DNA of 64,000 nucleotides from Penelope pileata (lineage: Eukaryota; Chordata; Aves; Galliformes; Cracidae): contig WBMW01005660.1 of the NCBI GenBank assembly GCA_013396635.1, positions 759,594-823,593 on the forward strand. The letters run 5' to 3'. Below the pieces are notes generated by a model. The model worked only from the letters and a program-made list of their open reading frames with translations, did no database searches and had not been told where the DNA came from. A program made the position numbers and the translations under genes. This document shows, one piece after another, positions 11,682-25,234 of the stretch; the stretch's first letter is position 1, and each line of letters opens with the position of its first letter.

Positions 11682-11800
11682 GGCGGCGGGCGGCGGCCAG
11701 GCGCGAGGCGGGGCCGGGGGCGGTGGCTGCTGCCTCAGGCCCGGCCCCTGCGCGGAGCCGCTAGAGGTGGCCCGGCCTCGTCTATGGCGGTGGCCCGTGG
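11682..11800 (-). promoter_or_regulatory. FUCA2: FUCA2 core promoter / 5' UTR (TATA-less)
   Basis: The sequence upstream of the FUCA2 ATG on the minus strand is very GC-rich, with GC-box-like gcccccg/ggggcgg runs around 11707-11730 and no TATA box. This fits a housekeeping lysosomal enzyme. The transcription start cannot be placed from sequence alone. Confidence 0.5.
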
Positions 11801-11830
11801 CTGCTGCCCGCGAGAAGAAGCGGCTCGAAA

Positions 11831-13549
11831 AGTTTCAAGGAGAGACACAGAGCACCAGAACGGGCACACGGAAGCTGCCCTAACTCTGCTGGTGACACAC
11901 GGCGGCGGTGCTGCACGTCCCCTGCGTTAAGTGGTGCCTTTCCAGCGCGTCTGGGGCCCAGGGCAGTGTCTGCCCGGTCCTTCCCGACGCCCCAGTTGCG
12001 TGGGGGTGTTTGCCTCAGGCCCCAGCGGCCATTGGATGGCTCTTGTGAAATGGTTTGGGTTAGGCAGCGAGTGCTAACTTCCCAAAATCATCGCTGCAAG
12101 GGATGATTTCTCTGGTGATCTCATCGGAGCAGGTAAAAAACCAACGAGCAGACGCCTAAGTTAATGTAATAGTTAAACTCCACCTCAGGAAGGTGCGTAC
12201 CTCGTGGCCGAGGCTTTTTCTGGCCCATGGAAATAGAACTTTGGTCTCCAGAGCTATTAACCACAGCGGCTGCATTTCATCAAAAGTTATTTAAAAGGCC
12301 AGAGAAAAAGGGAAGCGTCTTTTTTTAAGAAACATTTTCAGTTATGTGCCTTGATGAATGTAAGCAACAGCCTGATAAAAAAAAAAAAAAAAAAAAAACA
12401 TTTTGAATTCCTGATACCATTTTTCTGGCAGGCCGTTCACATCACCCTGGTTTACAAACAGACTTTGATATCACGCATGTGAAGGAGCCCTTCGGTTTTT
12501 TTCTTCTGCTTCTGCCTGTGGCTCAGTGCTGACCTGCTTTCTCTGCATCCTCTCTCACCTTCATTCCTTCAGATGTGGCTTTGCATCTCAAAAGGAGCTC
12601 TGAAGCACCTCTGACCTCTTGCACCTGTCCTAGTTTGGGTTGGGATTTCTTCCTGCTCTGCAACATTTCCTTTTTGATTGCTGCTGGCACCAAAGGGCTG
12701 CAGGCGCTGGGCAGCCCCTTAATGGGGGAGTTTTGAAGTGGGCTCTGAAGCTTATCCTGTACAGCGCACCAAAGTCACAGCTGCTCTGAGGCTCAAAGTA
12801 CTTCAAAGAAAAAACGATCCAAGAAAAGCTCAGAGGTCTCACCCAAAACCCATCAACATCAGAGAACTATTAACTCCGGTGAGATTTGCAGCAGAAAGCG
12901 TGGTTTTTTGCTAAATGACCTTTCTCACATCCTTTGAATTAAAAAAAAAAAAAAAAATGTAGAAAACAGTTCAGTAAACAGAAGTCATGAGTACCCTTCC
13001 AATTAAGGCTTAAATAGGTTCAGCAAATGTCACCAGCCCACACACGCGCAGCTGCTGCTGTCTCCAGTGAGAGAAAGGGCCCTCAGCATGCAGCCACATC
13101 TGTAAGGACGCACGCTGCAAGGGGTGAGCTGTAACAAACAGCACAGGATGAGATTTTGTGACCAGCCTGGGACCAGCACCCATGACTTAACAGGAAGCTC
13201 TCTAAACACGAGCACAATGTGGGGTAACCGGGCCCTGCAGGAGGGCTGCAAACACCCAGCAAGGCACAGCCCCTGCCTCTTGCACTCAGCCAAAACGCAG
13301 CCAGGAAGGAGGAGAGGGGTTAACGAAGGCACTCCCCTGGCAGGTGCTGAGACCTTCTGAGCTGCCTAATTGCTGACACGTGAGCTTCCTGTGCTGGATC
13401 CCTTGCTTGGCTCCTGGGAAGACCCCAGAATGAGCACACCTGGGGAGCTGCAGGGCTAGGCGCTGTGAGATGGGCGCTTGGTCCCTGAGTGGGAAGCAGA
13501 GGCCAGCAGCTGTAAAGTTAGAAAAGTAACTCTGCAAAGCAAATCGAAA
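11831..13549. other. Spacer between FUCA2 and PHACTR2 starts
   Basis: This region lies between two divergent CpG-island starts. It contains an A22 run at 12377-12398 and a second A run at about 12941-12957. I recognise no gene. Open frames such as the minus-strand ones near 12630-12842 have no family resemblance. Confidence 0.6.
12377..12398 (+). repeat. Poly(A) run, 22 bases
   Basis: An uninterrupted A22 homopolymer. It may be a simple repeat. No retroposed gene is evident on its 5' side. Confidence 0.9.
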
Positions 13550-14060
13550 CCACTGAGCTAGGTTATGCAGCTCTCCGGGGTGCAGAGGGATGGAGGGAGG
13601 GATGCGGGGTTCCCCCTGCGTCCCCCACTTCCATCCGCCCTCACCCCTCGGCCGTTTCCTGGATGCCCCCGAGTCGCCGTCGCTGTCCCTGCGGGGCGGC
13701 CCCGCTCGGGGCGGTCGGAGCTGAGGGGCGGCTCTTCCTCCGCAAACTTTCCCTCCCTCTCTCGTCTCTCCCTCTCTCGGCTCCCCGATGGCGGAGGCAC
13801 CGCAGCCTGCCTGGCTGCTGCCCGGCCCCCGCGGCCGCTCCCAGAGCGACATCTCCTCCTTCTCCTCCTCCCGCAGGAGCTGCCTCCTCCGCTCCGTCAT
13901 GGGGGGCTCAGGTAAGGGGATGCGGGGCAGGAGGGAGCGCGGTGAGGCGACTCGCGGTCCTCCGTCCCCCGCAGAGCCCCCCGAGCCGGGCTGGGAAAGG
14001 GGCATCCCTCTCCCGAGCTACGGGAAGGGGTGGGGGGAAGCGGTGCTCCTCCTGTAGGAC
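13550..14060. promoter_or_regulatory. PHACTR2: PHACTR2 CpG island
   Basis: A strongly CpG-rich block (for example around 13640-13720, 13770-13860 and 13915-13990) surrounds the candidate PHACTR2 first exon. A long pyrimidine-rich tract (about 13733-13780) lies just before the ATG, probably in the 5' UTR. Island position, strand of the exon and known gene order all point to the main PHACTR2 promoter. Confidence 0.75.
13788..13911 (+). CDS. PHACTR2: Candidate PHACTR2 first coding exon (island exon)
   Basis: An ATG at 13788 opens 41 codons plus one base, then a good donor CAG|GTAAGG at 13911/13912. The peptide begins MAEAPQPAW, contains RGRSQSD followed by a Ser/Arg-rich stretch, and ends VMGGS. 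An RGRSQSD motif is also found near the N-terminus of the paralogue PHACTR3 as I recall it. The exon ends in phase 1, and the residues across the junction (GS then V/G) would suit the known PHACTR2 downstream exon starting V-D-G-L. PHACTR2 binds actin through RPEL repeats and PP1 through its C-terminus; those parts lie beyond this window. The Kozak context is modest (C at -3, G at +4). The alternative is an upstream non-coding exon of the same gene. Confidence 0.62.
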
Positions 14061-17000
14061 TGAACCCTGTGTCGCCGCACACGGGATGGTTGGGGCTGGA
14101 AGCCGGCCCTTGGGGATAAAAGTTGGCTTCCTGCAGGACTCAGAAAAACTCTGCTCTGTAACGAGAGGAAGTGAAGGTCCTGCAGTGTGGATAATTGAAA
14201 GTGGCCATAATGAAATAAATACACGCTTGGTTAAGGCTGTACTTTTCTCAGGCTGTTTCCTGAAGATGGATATTAAGGAAAATGAAATCTGATTGTCCAG
14301 GTTGCTGAACACATTTTGGAAATGCGTGCTTGGTCATTTGCAAATCAGTACTGCTCTGTTGGCTAAGGTGACAGTAGCTACGCACGTCCCTGGTGATGCA
14401 GGTGCTTTGGATACACTCATACGCTGTTGCAGAGAGATGCCTGTGAGCCCCAGCACCATTAGGGACTGTGTCTGAGTGAAGCAGAGCACCTCAGGCAGTG
14501 TGCAGGGACCTTCGCTGCCGCAGCTCCATCGGGGCAGCGTGGCGTTTGGTCAGGTCTGCAGCGGAGCACAGCCTCCTCTTGCATTTGCTCCTTGGGGAGC
14601 GTGAGGAAGAAGCAGACCATTAGCCTGAGGAAGCTCAAACAAATGTGTGGCTGCACCTGACAGCACTCTGATGGGTAGAGAGAGAGAGGACGTGCGTGGT
14701 CAGCTAAGAGGTTGTGGCCGATTCAGGTCATGGGACCAGAGGCTGCAAACAAAAAGAAGCCCTTGTGCCGTTTTCTGCATCATTTTCTGCTTTACCTTTT
14801 TCTAGATCTACTTGTAAGTTACATTCAAGCACGTTTGAGCTTGGGGAGGGAGGAAGTGCCAGTGGTATGTCCGGACTGTAAAGGACTTTTAGGTGTGAGG
14901 TGTATTGCCTGTAGGAGTGTAGCATGACCAACACCCTCCAACTTGATGTGTGCACGAGATGTCCACCTGCTCCCTCTGTGACCAGGTTATGACAAGACTG
15001 AGGTAATGTCAATGTTTGAGTATTTCTTGTCAGCTTAGCTTCACGACTACTAACAACCAGCTGAGCACATTGCATGCGAACGGCAAATCCAGTGGAGGTG
15101 AAACTGTGGTGTTTCCAAAGGTACACTGTTACTTGTAGTTTCTCACATGGACAATTTAGGCCTCCCTGTTGCCCCGTGTTATTCTTTCTTCTTTTAATTT
15201 TGAGGATGTGTTTCCTGCCAGCTAGTGACAAGTGTTGCTTTCTCTGGTTTTTATATTTTCCGAAATAATTTCTTTCATTCTGTATTTTCTCCATTGCTGC
15301 TTCCTGTATTTTTTTCCAGCTGCTCATTGGGCACAACAAAAATACTTGTGTGCTGGCACGCAACTGTTGATTCCCTCTTTAAAAGGAAAAACACACATTA
15401 AAGATTGAAAGCTGTTTAATTTTTAATACGGTGGTTAGAGAATTGTTTTTGCACAGAGGTGCCATTAAAATAACCTCCCTTTCATTCCCCCACTAAGCTG
15501 GAGAGCAACCATAATGGGGAAAGAAATGTGAAGCATTTAGGGGAACTGTATAAGCCTTATTGTTAGTAGTACTTCTACCTCTTTCTCTGTACCACTTGAC
15601 TAATTTAAATTAGGTCATGCATTTACATCAGATGCTACCTGTGCTCCAGCTGCTGTACTTAGAAAAGAGCAGCTTGGATTTTAAATAACCTGCAAAATGT
15701 TTGCTTACTGCCCATTCCTAGTGGTTCAGATCCAGCAGCTGAAGTCACAAGTTGCGGTTTCTGTTGTGCACTTTCCTTCGCTTTCCAGATTTTGATGCTG
15801 GTTGTGTTGAGAAGTCAATGTCTGCTCACACCCACAGCGATGGGTTGGTACCTACCAGCCCGCTGCCTCCCAATGCTCTGCACCGTCATTTTGGATCCTC
15901 CTGACCCCCCATTCTCAGTGCAGCATCTGTCGAGAGACAGTATTTGTAGAGACCCTTCTAGCTAAGGAAAACAGAACAGCATTTCTAAAAGCAGCATTGA
16001 CGATACCTTGTAAAATCCACCTGTCTGCTCTTGTAGTTCACATCTTGTTAGTGCAATGAGTTAGATGAGGTTCTCCCAGTGCTTGTGCTCCCTTTGCTCT
16101 CTTACCCCACTCCTTCCTCTGTTGCTAGCATGTGCTGAAAGCAGCAACTTCCTGGTGTTACTGTACAGAATCTTACTGCATCAGCTGCAGCCCAATTTGT
16201 GAGGATAGCGTATTTTCAACTTTCCCCTCTTTCCCCTTCTTAAAGCAGGCCTTTTCTTTTGTGGTTTTGATTTCCCTCTCTGGACTGCATCACACCACCT
16301 GCTGTTGTACCAGGCCTAGCCTTTACATTCAGACACTGTTTCTGATGAGACCCCAGGAAGAGAAATGTGCTCTTCGTCTTGAGGATGGGTGACACAACGT
16401 TGACTTTTGGTCTGTACCCTGAAAAGGTGTAATGTCATCCACTCATGGGCGCTGTGGAAGGCACAGCTGTGAGTCACTCTCACACCCTGGCACGCCCTGC
16501 CTGACAGGGGGCTGCCTTGTAAGAGCATCTCTAGGGGACTGGGGTGGAAAAATGTTGTTCTAAAACTTTGGAGCAGCATCAGAGCCACTCCAAGACCACT
16601 GCTTGGATCACCTGCCCTTAGGCAGCCTTCCATAGGGAGTGGCTAGACTTAGACCCACCTGAAAGGTGGCTCAGATTAGCTGATTTTAGTGATCTGCATG
16701 GCACAGATGGGGACAGAACTGCATGTGAAGTGTAGGTGCTGTTCAGGTGCCCTCCCAGAAGTTATCCAGCACCTAGGTTTGGTGGTTTGGGGCTGAGGGC
16801 AGCTCTCAGTCTGAGCAGTGGCCTGGGAGGAGGGTGAGCTGCTGCTCGTGTCAGCTGCCTGTGGTTTGGTTTGTGACAGTCCCAAGGCTCCAGCCCCCGC
16901 TGCTGGGGTGCACAGCCGCGCATCGCCCTGCTCACTCCTTATCTGCATGTCCATGTAGGCAGTTTTCAGTGTGCTCTCTTGTTGTGGGTTTTGCTGTACA

Positions 17001-20000
17001 GCCTGAAGCGAAGAGTCTTGCGCTGTGTTCAGAAGGCGATGAGGTTTGTGGTGAGGTGCATCTTTGTCAAAAGGGAACTTTACTTCTCAGACCAAAAGTC
17101 AAAAAAACACCAATTTCTCCACTCCATTTTGGGTACTTGGTGTGAAGTAAACCTTTCAGATAATTTGTGCCCCTGCTAAGAAGTGCACCTTTCAGGTAGA
17201 GAGGTAAGCTCTGGATGCTTGTTTCCACTCATCTGGTTTTTTTTCCTGCCTTTCTGATGATGGATGAAAAATTCACACAGCAATTCACCAATATATCAGG
17301 CCATGTTGCAGACACAAACAGAGAAAGGCTGAGTGAAAATAGCAGTCCTAATTCAAAACTTGTACATACCCAGTTTATTCTAGGAATTTTGGGCTATCAA
17401 AGCAGTCCTTTGTGGGTTAACTTCTTCAAAATGATATGAATAACAGCTAGGATTGCCCTCTGCTGACTCCAAAATAGAATGGGTGGAAAGGTGGCTTAAA
17501 ACCACACCCTTCAGTGGAGAACTGGAGAAGAGTCCATGCGGTCACCAGAGCTTCAGAGCGGCTGATGCTGGGTGGGAAGGGAAATTCTCACTGTAGAACT
17601 CAGGAGAAAAGATAAATTAAGAGTAGGCAGGTAGCTGTTTATGTCTCCCTGTATTTCTCTCTGTGCTTATATGAACATTTGCCAAAACAACTACAGATTC
17701 CAGCTTTTTCGATTGTATGGCCATATACTTCAAGCAAGAGTCTTGAAGGTCTACCAAGGTCTATGGGAATCAAATTTAGTGTTTGTAAAGAAGACATCAG
17801 ATGTGTTTTGGGAGGGCTGTTAGAAAGATTTTCTTTCATTCATCCCGTGGGGATGAGGGAGACACAGCCTCATGATGTGGAAGTACACTCACAGCTGCAG
17901 TAGCTGGTTTTGGCACGTGATATGGAAATGCAGGAGTTATGGGGAAACATGATTCTCCATCCTGTCAAGCAGGACTTGTTTACAACACAAATCAGATGCA
18001 AGATAAGGCAGATGATTCAGAGTAGAAAACTACAGTCGAAGTCAAAACAAATAATCATTCTTGTGGGTTTAGAAACTGAACTCAACAGCCATGACTGAAC
18101 TATGTCATTGCCTTAACTCCACATTGACATTTTTGCAGCAGATTCAAGATGTGAACAGTCAGGAATAGGCAGCAATCTAACTCACATGCAATTTGACGTG
18201 TGCTTATATAATTGGAGCATCTACTTCTTTGTAATAATCTGAAATGTGCTTAGACCATCATCCCGTGATGTTAAATCTGATTCCTATCACCCTTACAAGA
18301 AACTTGTAATTTCCAATGTGTTCTGAGGAAAAATCCAGGAATAAAAAAACGTTTTGTACTGCTTAAATTGGAGAAATTTGAAAACTGTTGTAGCTGATAA
18401 GACCTGATGGGTGTGCAGGGAAGAGTTGTTCCTCAGAACACAGCCAGACGTTTCTAATACAAGTTGGTACGGAATTATGCAAGGAAGAATCTGTCTGTTT
18501 TATACTGGACATGATTCCACAGCAGCTCCTGCAGAGCAACTGGGATATATTCTTGATGTTAGCCCAGCCTAAGTGTTAAGATCAAGAAATAGAAAGATTT
18601 ACAAATACAAACCATGTACGTATACTATGTATCATTTGTATATAACCCAGTTACTGGTACAGCAACTTAACAAACAAATATTGTGACTTTTCTGAGGATG
18701 GATTTTAAAAAAAGTATTTTCTAAATGTGGTCATAACCATTGTGGTTGGCTGAGTAGAAACTGGACTGCAAACATTTGCAACATATGATTGAATGCATAT
18801 TTTGCAGCAGCAGATCAGTGGCTCAGTCTGTGATCTGTTCAGCAGTTTGCCACTGTGTGTGTTTTAGTTTCTGGAGGCCCTTTGGCATTTAGCACTTCCT
18901 GCTGATGTGTGGCTCCGAGCAAGTAACCATTTGGTATCAGATTGCACTTCAAGTCTGAAACCAGGGTGAGTAGTTTGAAGAGTGGCTGAAGAAGAGTTTT
19001 TACTCCTGCTGAATGTAAGTAACTTGTTTAAAAAAAAAAAAAGTTTTTTTCTTTTTTTTTTTTTTTGAACCTAAAGTCCAGTCAAATCCATCGTTATCAT
19101 ATCCCATTTATCTTCTCCTAGCCCAACCTGCTCCTCTGGCCATTCTCACAGCCATACCTTTTAAGGGCAAAGGGCTGGAAATGGCTGGCAGGTTTTTGAA
19201 AGATTGGTGGAGGATTTACATTTTTATTCCTTTTTACTTTTTGAAGTAGGAATCTTTTCAGTACCAGAAGTCCTGTAGTGCTTCAGTTTTAGCTAACACC
19301 AGCATTAGTTCTGCTTCTGAATATTTAGTGGTTCTCACTGAACACAGCCTAACAGAAGACAAAGATGTCCTCGGTAGTAATGCTTTTTAACGAAACATTT
19401 TACCTAGAATATTGCCACTTTTAAAGGATGCCAAAGTTTTTCCCAGGTACAAACCAAGTGATACGAAAGGAAAAAATATCCAGAAGAAAACGGGAAATCC
19501 CAAGTTCAATCCCATTCTGAGTTCAGTTGCTTTTTACTTTTTCTGTGGAACTGTCTGTTTTGAAAACCACTTAAGCAAGAGATGCTCTTGCTTCTCATTC
19601 ATGTGGAAAGCGTGATTTCACTGAAATGCAGAGTTTATAGGCAGCCAGCACTTCCCTCCATGGTCAGCTGAGAAATGTTGTCCCTATAGCACAGATTTGA
19701 TGCAGAATTGGACTTTTAATGCGTTGTGTTGTAGGAATTTTGAATGCTTTTCTGAGTGTTAGTCGGATTCTTGAGTTTCAAAAGGCTGAAACAGGCAATA
19801 TTAATGAGTTTCATCAGTATCAAGTACTTCGTTACGCATATTAAGTTCTTTAATATACTCTTTTGCTAACTCAAATCAAATGAACTTTCCAAGTCTGCCT
19901 TGCTCTCAAGTAGAGACTACTTTATTAGAAGTGTGGCTAAGGAGCTGCTTAAACCACTGCCTGTTTGGGTGGTGAGATGCTTTTCTATCCTCTCTTCTCT

Positions 20001-23000
20001 CTCATGCTTCTTAAACGTTTGTGGCACAGTTCAGGTTGCCCTTCCCATTTCTTGTCTTATTTCTTGTGTTAAAACTGCTTTGCTGTACACACTGCCGAAT
20101 TGCTGGGGGTTGGGAGCTAAATGTGGAAGAGGAAGTGTTCGAATGCTAGAACACTGCCTTTACATGATTTCTCGTTGAAATGGTGACCGTATTTTCACGA
20201 ATGGTCTTGGTTTTTATAAAATGTAACGTTGAGGGTTTCCTTTTAATTAAAACATATTCTACAGCTTCCCCTTGTTTTTTTAACATGTGCACAACTTACA
20301 ATATCAAGAAAAATGAACTCTCATTTTAAAAAAAAAAAAAAAAAACTTTCTTTCCTTTCAACTTTAGAATTGACTTGAGTCTTGCACACAAATGTCACTG
20401 GCTCCCACTTGTGCAATCTGACCAGCTGCACAGTACCACGTTACGTCTTTTAATTGGAAGTACCACTTGGTAGTTCAGTTTTGGCACCTTTACTCATGTT
20501 TTTTTTTCTATCCAAACTATGCCTGACATATCAGCAACCCACCTCTTCCTTCTCTTTGCCTTCTCCCCTCTCCTGCCCTCCCTTCCCCCTGCTAACCGCT
20601 CCACAGCTTCCAGTAAAGCTCATTTGCATTTTGTTGGTAACCCTGGTACCAGTTTGGATGATCCCCTGTCGAGGTCTGACTGTGTATTTCCTTGCCTGTA
20701 GCCCGCGTGTTGAAGTCTGATGCACTTCACTGCTTCCCAAATGTTGGAGGCTGTGAGATGTGAGGAACCTGCAAATACGAGTTTATTGCTTGGCTTACAC
20801 AGGGAGATAGAGGTCATAATTTGTACAGGCAGGGCAGAGATCTGTTCAGTTTCAGGAAATCCTTAGGAAGGAAAAAACCTTCTAAAAATTCTGGGAGAGG
20901 AAGAAAATGTGCTGAATTTTAGAAGAGGAGGATAAACTCTTCGAAGTTTTTCTAATATGAAGCTTGGTATGGTGGTGAGGATCAGGAGAAAGCTGAACTC
21001 TGGCACAATCCTTACGTTATTTAAAGTTGTTAAGTTGGCAAATATTTTTGAATACAAATGTGCTCTCCTGAAAGAAGAGTCCTGTAAAATTCCACTTTTT
21101 TGTAGAAACCGTTCTGATTTCAGTCACACTTCTGCATTTTCAGGAGAAATACCTAACAAATTTGAGAATGGTAACTTGTCACTTCAAAAATATATACTAA
21201 GATTTTTAGAATGATTCATTGCGTGAAAACTTGATATACGAAGTTTTTCTTCTGATTTGGGGAGCAGGGGTGGGAACGGACGCAGCAGAGAAGTCTCAGA
21301 ATTTCCCTGGCACAGAAATGTCACTGCGACAATTCCGTGGACCCCATCCACCTGCCCAGTGAAGTGTGATCAGTGCTGGTTTGTTTTGCTACAGCTATAT
21401 CATTGGATACTGAATTCTTCAAAGGTTAGAATGTCTTCTTTGAAGAGTAAAGATGTTCACAATTCCATGGAGCCAGACCACACTCTCTAGAGCAGCCTGA
21501 ACAAAGATACCCCCTATGCATGCATGTTTTCTTTTTCTGTTTTTGCTGGAGAATCACAGCTTTTAAGATACCTCTGTGACTAATATACGCAATACTCAAG
21601 GAAACTGTGGGCACTGACTACGTTTGGTGTTGATGTATTGCCTTGTGTCACCTACAAGCAGAGTAAAGAAGGGGTTGTGGTATGTTTGCAGTTGAATGTG
21701 CTCTAATTGTAGGCTGCCTTTGTGTTCAGACAGGGGAAGCTATTTTTAAACTCTGTGAGTGAAAGGATAATTAGCAGCCACCTTTTTTATTATTATTTTT
21801 ATTTATTTCCACTGTTGCCCAGCGTCACTGCTGACAGCTAGTCTGGCAGCCAGTGTTAGTGGTTTAAACCACTGATGAAACAGTGCGTTTTTTTTAATCT
21901 GAAACAGCATGAACAGGCACTGCCTGCAAGATAAAATTCTGATTTTCCTTTCCGATTAAGAACAGTTTTGCCAAGCTCAAAGAGATTGGTTTTGAAATAT
22001 GTCCTTCTGCTTGTACAACTGGAGCAAGTGTAACCCATGGGGGACGAGTGGCTGTTCTGAGGACATCCCAAGACACAATGTGAACTGCTCTAGCCCCAAG
22101 GATGGGGCATGCTGCTTTCATTACTTGGGCCATAGTTCGATGGTGTTTCTCTGAATGGACTCTCAACTCTGTGTCCTTAGGAGTGAGCAGAGAGGGAGAG
22201 TCACAGCTCTCCAGGGGCACAGCGTCTTCATCCTTTCGACATCTGAGCCCTGAACTTTTTTGAAAAATGGCGTCTTCCTGTTGTGCCTTGCTGCAACCAA
22301 ACCTGCATGGCACGATGTTTACTTCAGCAAATAGCAAATCCAGAAAACATCCTACCATCCAGCTATGTAAGTCTTCGGTGGCACATCTGCTATGAATTTT
22401 GTCTTATTATTTGGAAGCTAAGAATTAAGAATTAAACAATAGGGTTTTTTTTTTTTATTTGCAAATAGCAAAAATTAGTCCAAAGGACTAATGCATTCAG
22501 TTTCAGAGCTTTCTCTTATTTATGTAATCAGCTTGGGATTTACCCAATGGAACCTTCACATGGTGAGCAAGTTAATGTCTATGTGATGGTGTGGGTGATT
22601 CCAGCTCACAACGGCACCCATTTCACTGTGTGGTATGGATGTTTGCCACTGGGTGCGTGGCTTTTCTCTGGGACAGAACTACAGGCAAACATTTTTAAAC
22701 TCTAAAAGAGCTTTTAGTATCATATTAAACGCACATATCAATCATTTTTCTCCATAAAGAAAAAGGCCAGTGCCTCCTAACTTGGTTCAAGGCAGAATTT
22801 GTATTTATATTGTCAATTTGGCACATTTTTGCACTTCGGAGGAGCTGTCATTTGTTAAAATTAGAAATCATCTACTGCAAGAAGCACACAAGCTGGTATC
22901 ATCAATTCCTGTCAAGTAAAAATAACTCAGTGGAGCAAACAGCTTTTGCAATTTTATTGCGCTATTTTGTAAATTCTGTGGGTAAGAAGATACTGGTTGC

Positions 23001-23228
23001 CCTAGTTCTGGAGTTCTCGTTACCGTAACAATGTGGGGAAAAATCCAGAAAGAGCTCTGTAAATGGCAGATGTGCATCTCTCTCACACTCAGGATTAGAT
23101 GCTGCAGATTATGCACGTGAAAAGGATATGAGTTTGAAAAATGCATGCAAACAGGTTCTGATACTCATCTTTTTAAATGTCAATAAAATCTATCAAAACA
23201 TGCTTGCCTTTCAATAGGCCTGATCTCC

Positions 23229-23255
23229 TTTTTTTTTTTTTTTTTTTTTTTTTTT
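23229..23255 (+). repeat. Poly(T) run, 27 bases
   Basis: A T27 homopolymer lies just before an ambiguous base at 23271. The run is likely length-polymorphic and hard to sequence. Confidence 0.95.
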
Positions 23256-25234
23256 GACTGCCTAAGTATGNTTAATCTCCCTGAAACAGAGTTGTTACAG
23301 CAATGGCGTTCATGTTTTGAGGCACTTTGAGATTACCGTGAATGTTATGTGGCCAGTTTAGTAATTGTATTTAGCAGGAACAAGAAGCCAGCTTCATGGG
23401 CATTTGGTAGCTGCCAGATGTCTGTATGATTCACGCTGAGGACTTCTGCAGCAACGGTTGGGGTGTTTCAGGGAAACAAAATTTCTTGTTTGTCTTCTAA
23501 TGCAGTGTCTTCCCTCAGACACTTTACCTGCTGTAAAGAGTGTAATTTCCTGAAGTTTTTCGCTCTGAGCCCAGTAATTTCAGTAACAGCACCAAATAAG
23601 ACATAGAAATCTACTGCTCCTTTTTTTTCTTTTCCTAAATGAAGTTATAATATTCTTTCTTTGTCATCCTCGTGTTTCTGGAGGCCTGATTCATGCTTGT
23701 ACACTCGTGGCTGGCAGTGCTGCTGTAGTCAAAAGCCCTATCAGAGGGCTTTGGCTCAGCCTGCAGTACATTGCTGCAGCTTGTACCCCAGGAAGGTCCC
23801 TTCACAACACTGTGCAAAGACAAGGTGACTTGTAGTTCAGTATCACAGTGCTTTGGGAGACTTTTGTTTTTTCCCAGCTCCACCCCTCAGGACTTTCTCT
23901 GTCCTGATTTAAGAAGACATGAGAAGTGCAAACACATTTTCTGGTTGCACAGGCTTAGTAACGATCAAAATGAATGTGCCATCCTAAGTACCAAGAGCTT
24001 GTTTCCCAAAGAAAATTAAACAAGGAGCAAGAGGAAAGCATTTGTAACCACTCACAGTAGGTAACATTACATAGCAACTTCTACCTTTTCTCTGTGAAAC
24101 CCATGTGAAAGTACACCCGAGGAGCAGGCACACTTCCAGGCAGCCTAGCTTTGTGCCAAAGGGTCTCCTTGTGGGGTGAGAGCCAGGCCTGGGTTCCTTG
24201 TCACCTAGCTAAGGATGGGAAGAGGGTGACATTGTCTGTGATGTGCAGGGCTGCTCCCACATCTTCCTCCTGGCAGTGGTGCTGAGGAGGATGTTGGCTC
24301 TTTCCCTCTGATGTGAGGGATATGGCCACCCTCCATTCAGCTGGTGCTTATATTAGGGTATCAAAAGGAGCTGGAAGGGTGTGGGGAAATCCAGGAGAAA
24401 TAAACTGACTCAGAGAATAAAGGAAAATGGAGGGGGTTTAAAATGTGAAATAACCCCAACAGGAACAGCAGTTACTTAATTTGATTTTTTGATAATTCTT
24501 TGGTAGTCCCACCATTATGTGGTCGTCCCACAAACAGAGCAAGTGTCTTTTTTTTACCCTGAAAAATTTTATTTTTCTCTGCCTTTTCCATTTCATTCCC
24601 AGCAAACCACCTTTCTGTTTTGCTCCCTTCATTTTTCAGTGGAAAAGTATTTATTCTTCAGATCTTTTGTACTGCAATGCTCAACAAGTATGGAGAAAGT
24701 AGGGGAAAAAATAATGGCTCACCGTCTAGCACCAATTGTTGCAGGAGCCCCTCTGCTTGTGCAGGACCCTTGCCAGCTCTGCTCTTCTGTAGCGGTGAGG
24801 GGAAGAATCGTCCATGGCTCAGGATTCTCTAACAGCCTAAAAACAACGTCTGCAACAGGAAACGGCAAATGAGAAGGCTGCTGCTTTTAATTTATCTGCA
24901 TTACAGTAATTTCTTGAGAAGTCTCACTCGTGAGTAATCTTTTTTTTATTATTATTATTTCCTTTATAATGAGTGTGTAAGGTAACAGAGCTTTCCGTTG
25001 CTTTTGTTCACAATACTTCAGTTTCTCAAGGCCCAACAACACAGGTAGCTTTCCTGCTGCAGGAGCAGGGAAATGTGAAACAGTTGGAGAAACCAGAGAA
25101 ATCTTGGCTTCTGTGAAGATGTTCAGGATTTTCAGCAAAGCTGAAACAGGATATTTTGCCACAAAATAGGGGCTGTGCTTCAGAGCACAGAAGGTCCTTA
25201 CAGCTGCTGCCAAGCTCATGCTTACCATCACCGC

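Larger units (their letters stand above)
11240..11830. promoter_or_regulatory. FUCA2: FUCA2 CpG island
   Basis: This GC- and CpG-rich block spans FUCA2 exon 1 and the sequence just upstream of its ATG. CpG is frequent here, unlike in the flanking introns. It is the likely promoter region for FUCA2. Open frames on the plus strand inside it are by-products of high GC. Confidence 0.8.

Noticed and set aside
11523..11930. Plus-strand open frame of 135 codons over FUCA2 exon 1
   Set aside because: It is antisense to a well-supported coding exon and composed of GC-island low-complexity residues.
13286..14005. 239-codon open frame on the minus strand over the PHACTR2 CpG island
   Set aside because: It is proline/arginine/glycine-rich low-complexity translation of a GC-rich island, with no domain. 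The plus-strand exon with a donor explains the region better.
14728..15363. 211-codon minus-strand ORF in the PHACTR2 intron
   Set aside because: No known motif or supporting splice sites. Composition resembles random translation.
21894..22358. 154-codon minus-strand ORF
   Set aside because: No family resemblance. It could be a weak pseudogene, but nothing in it supports one.
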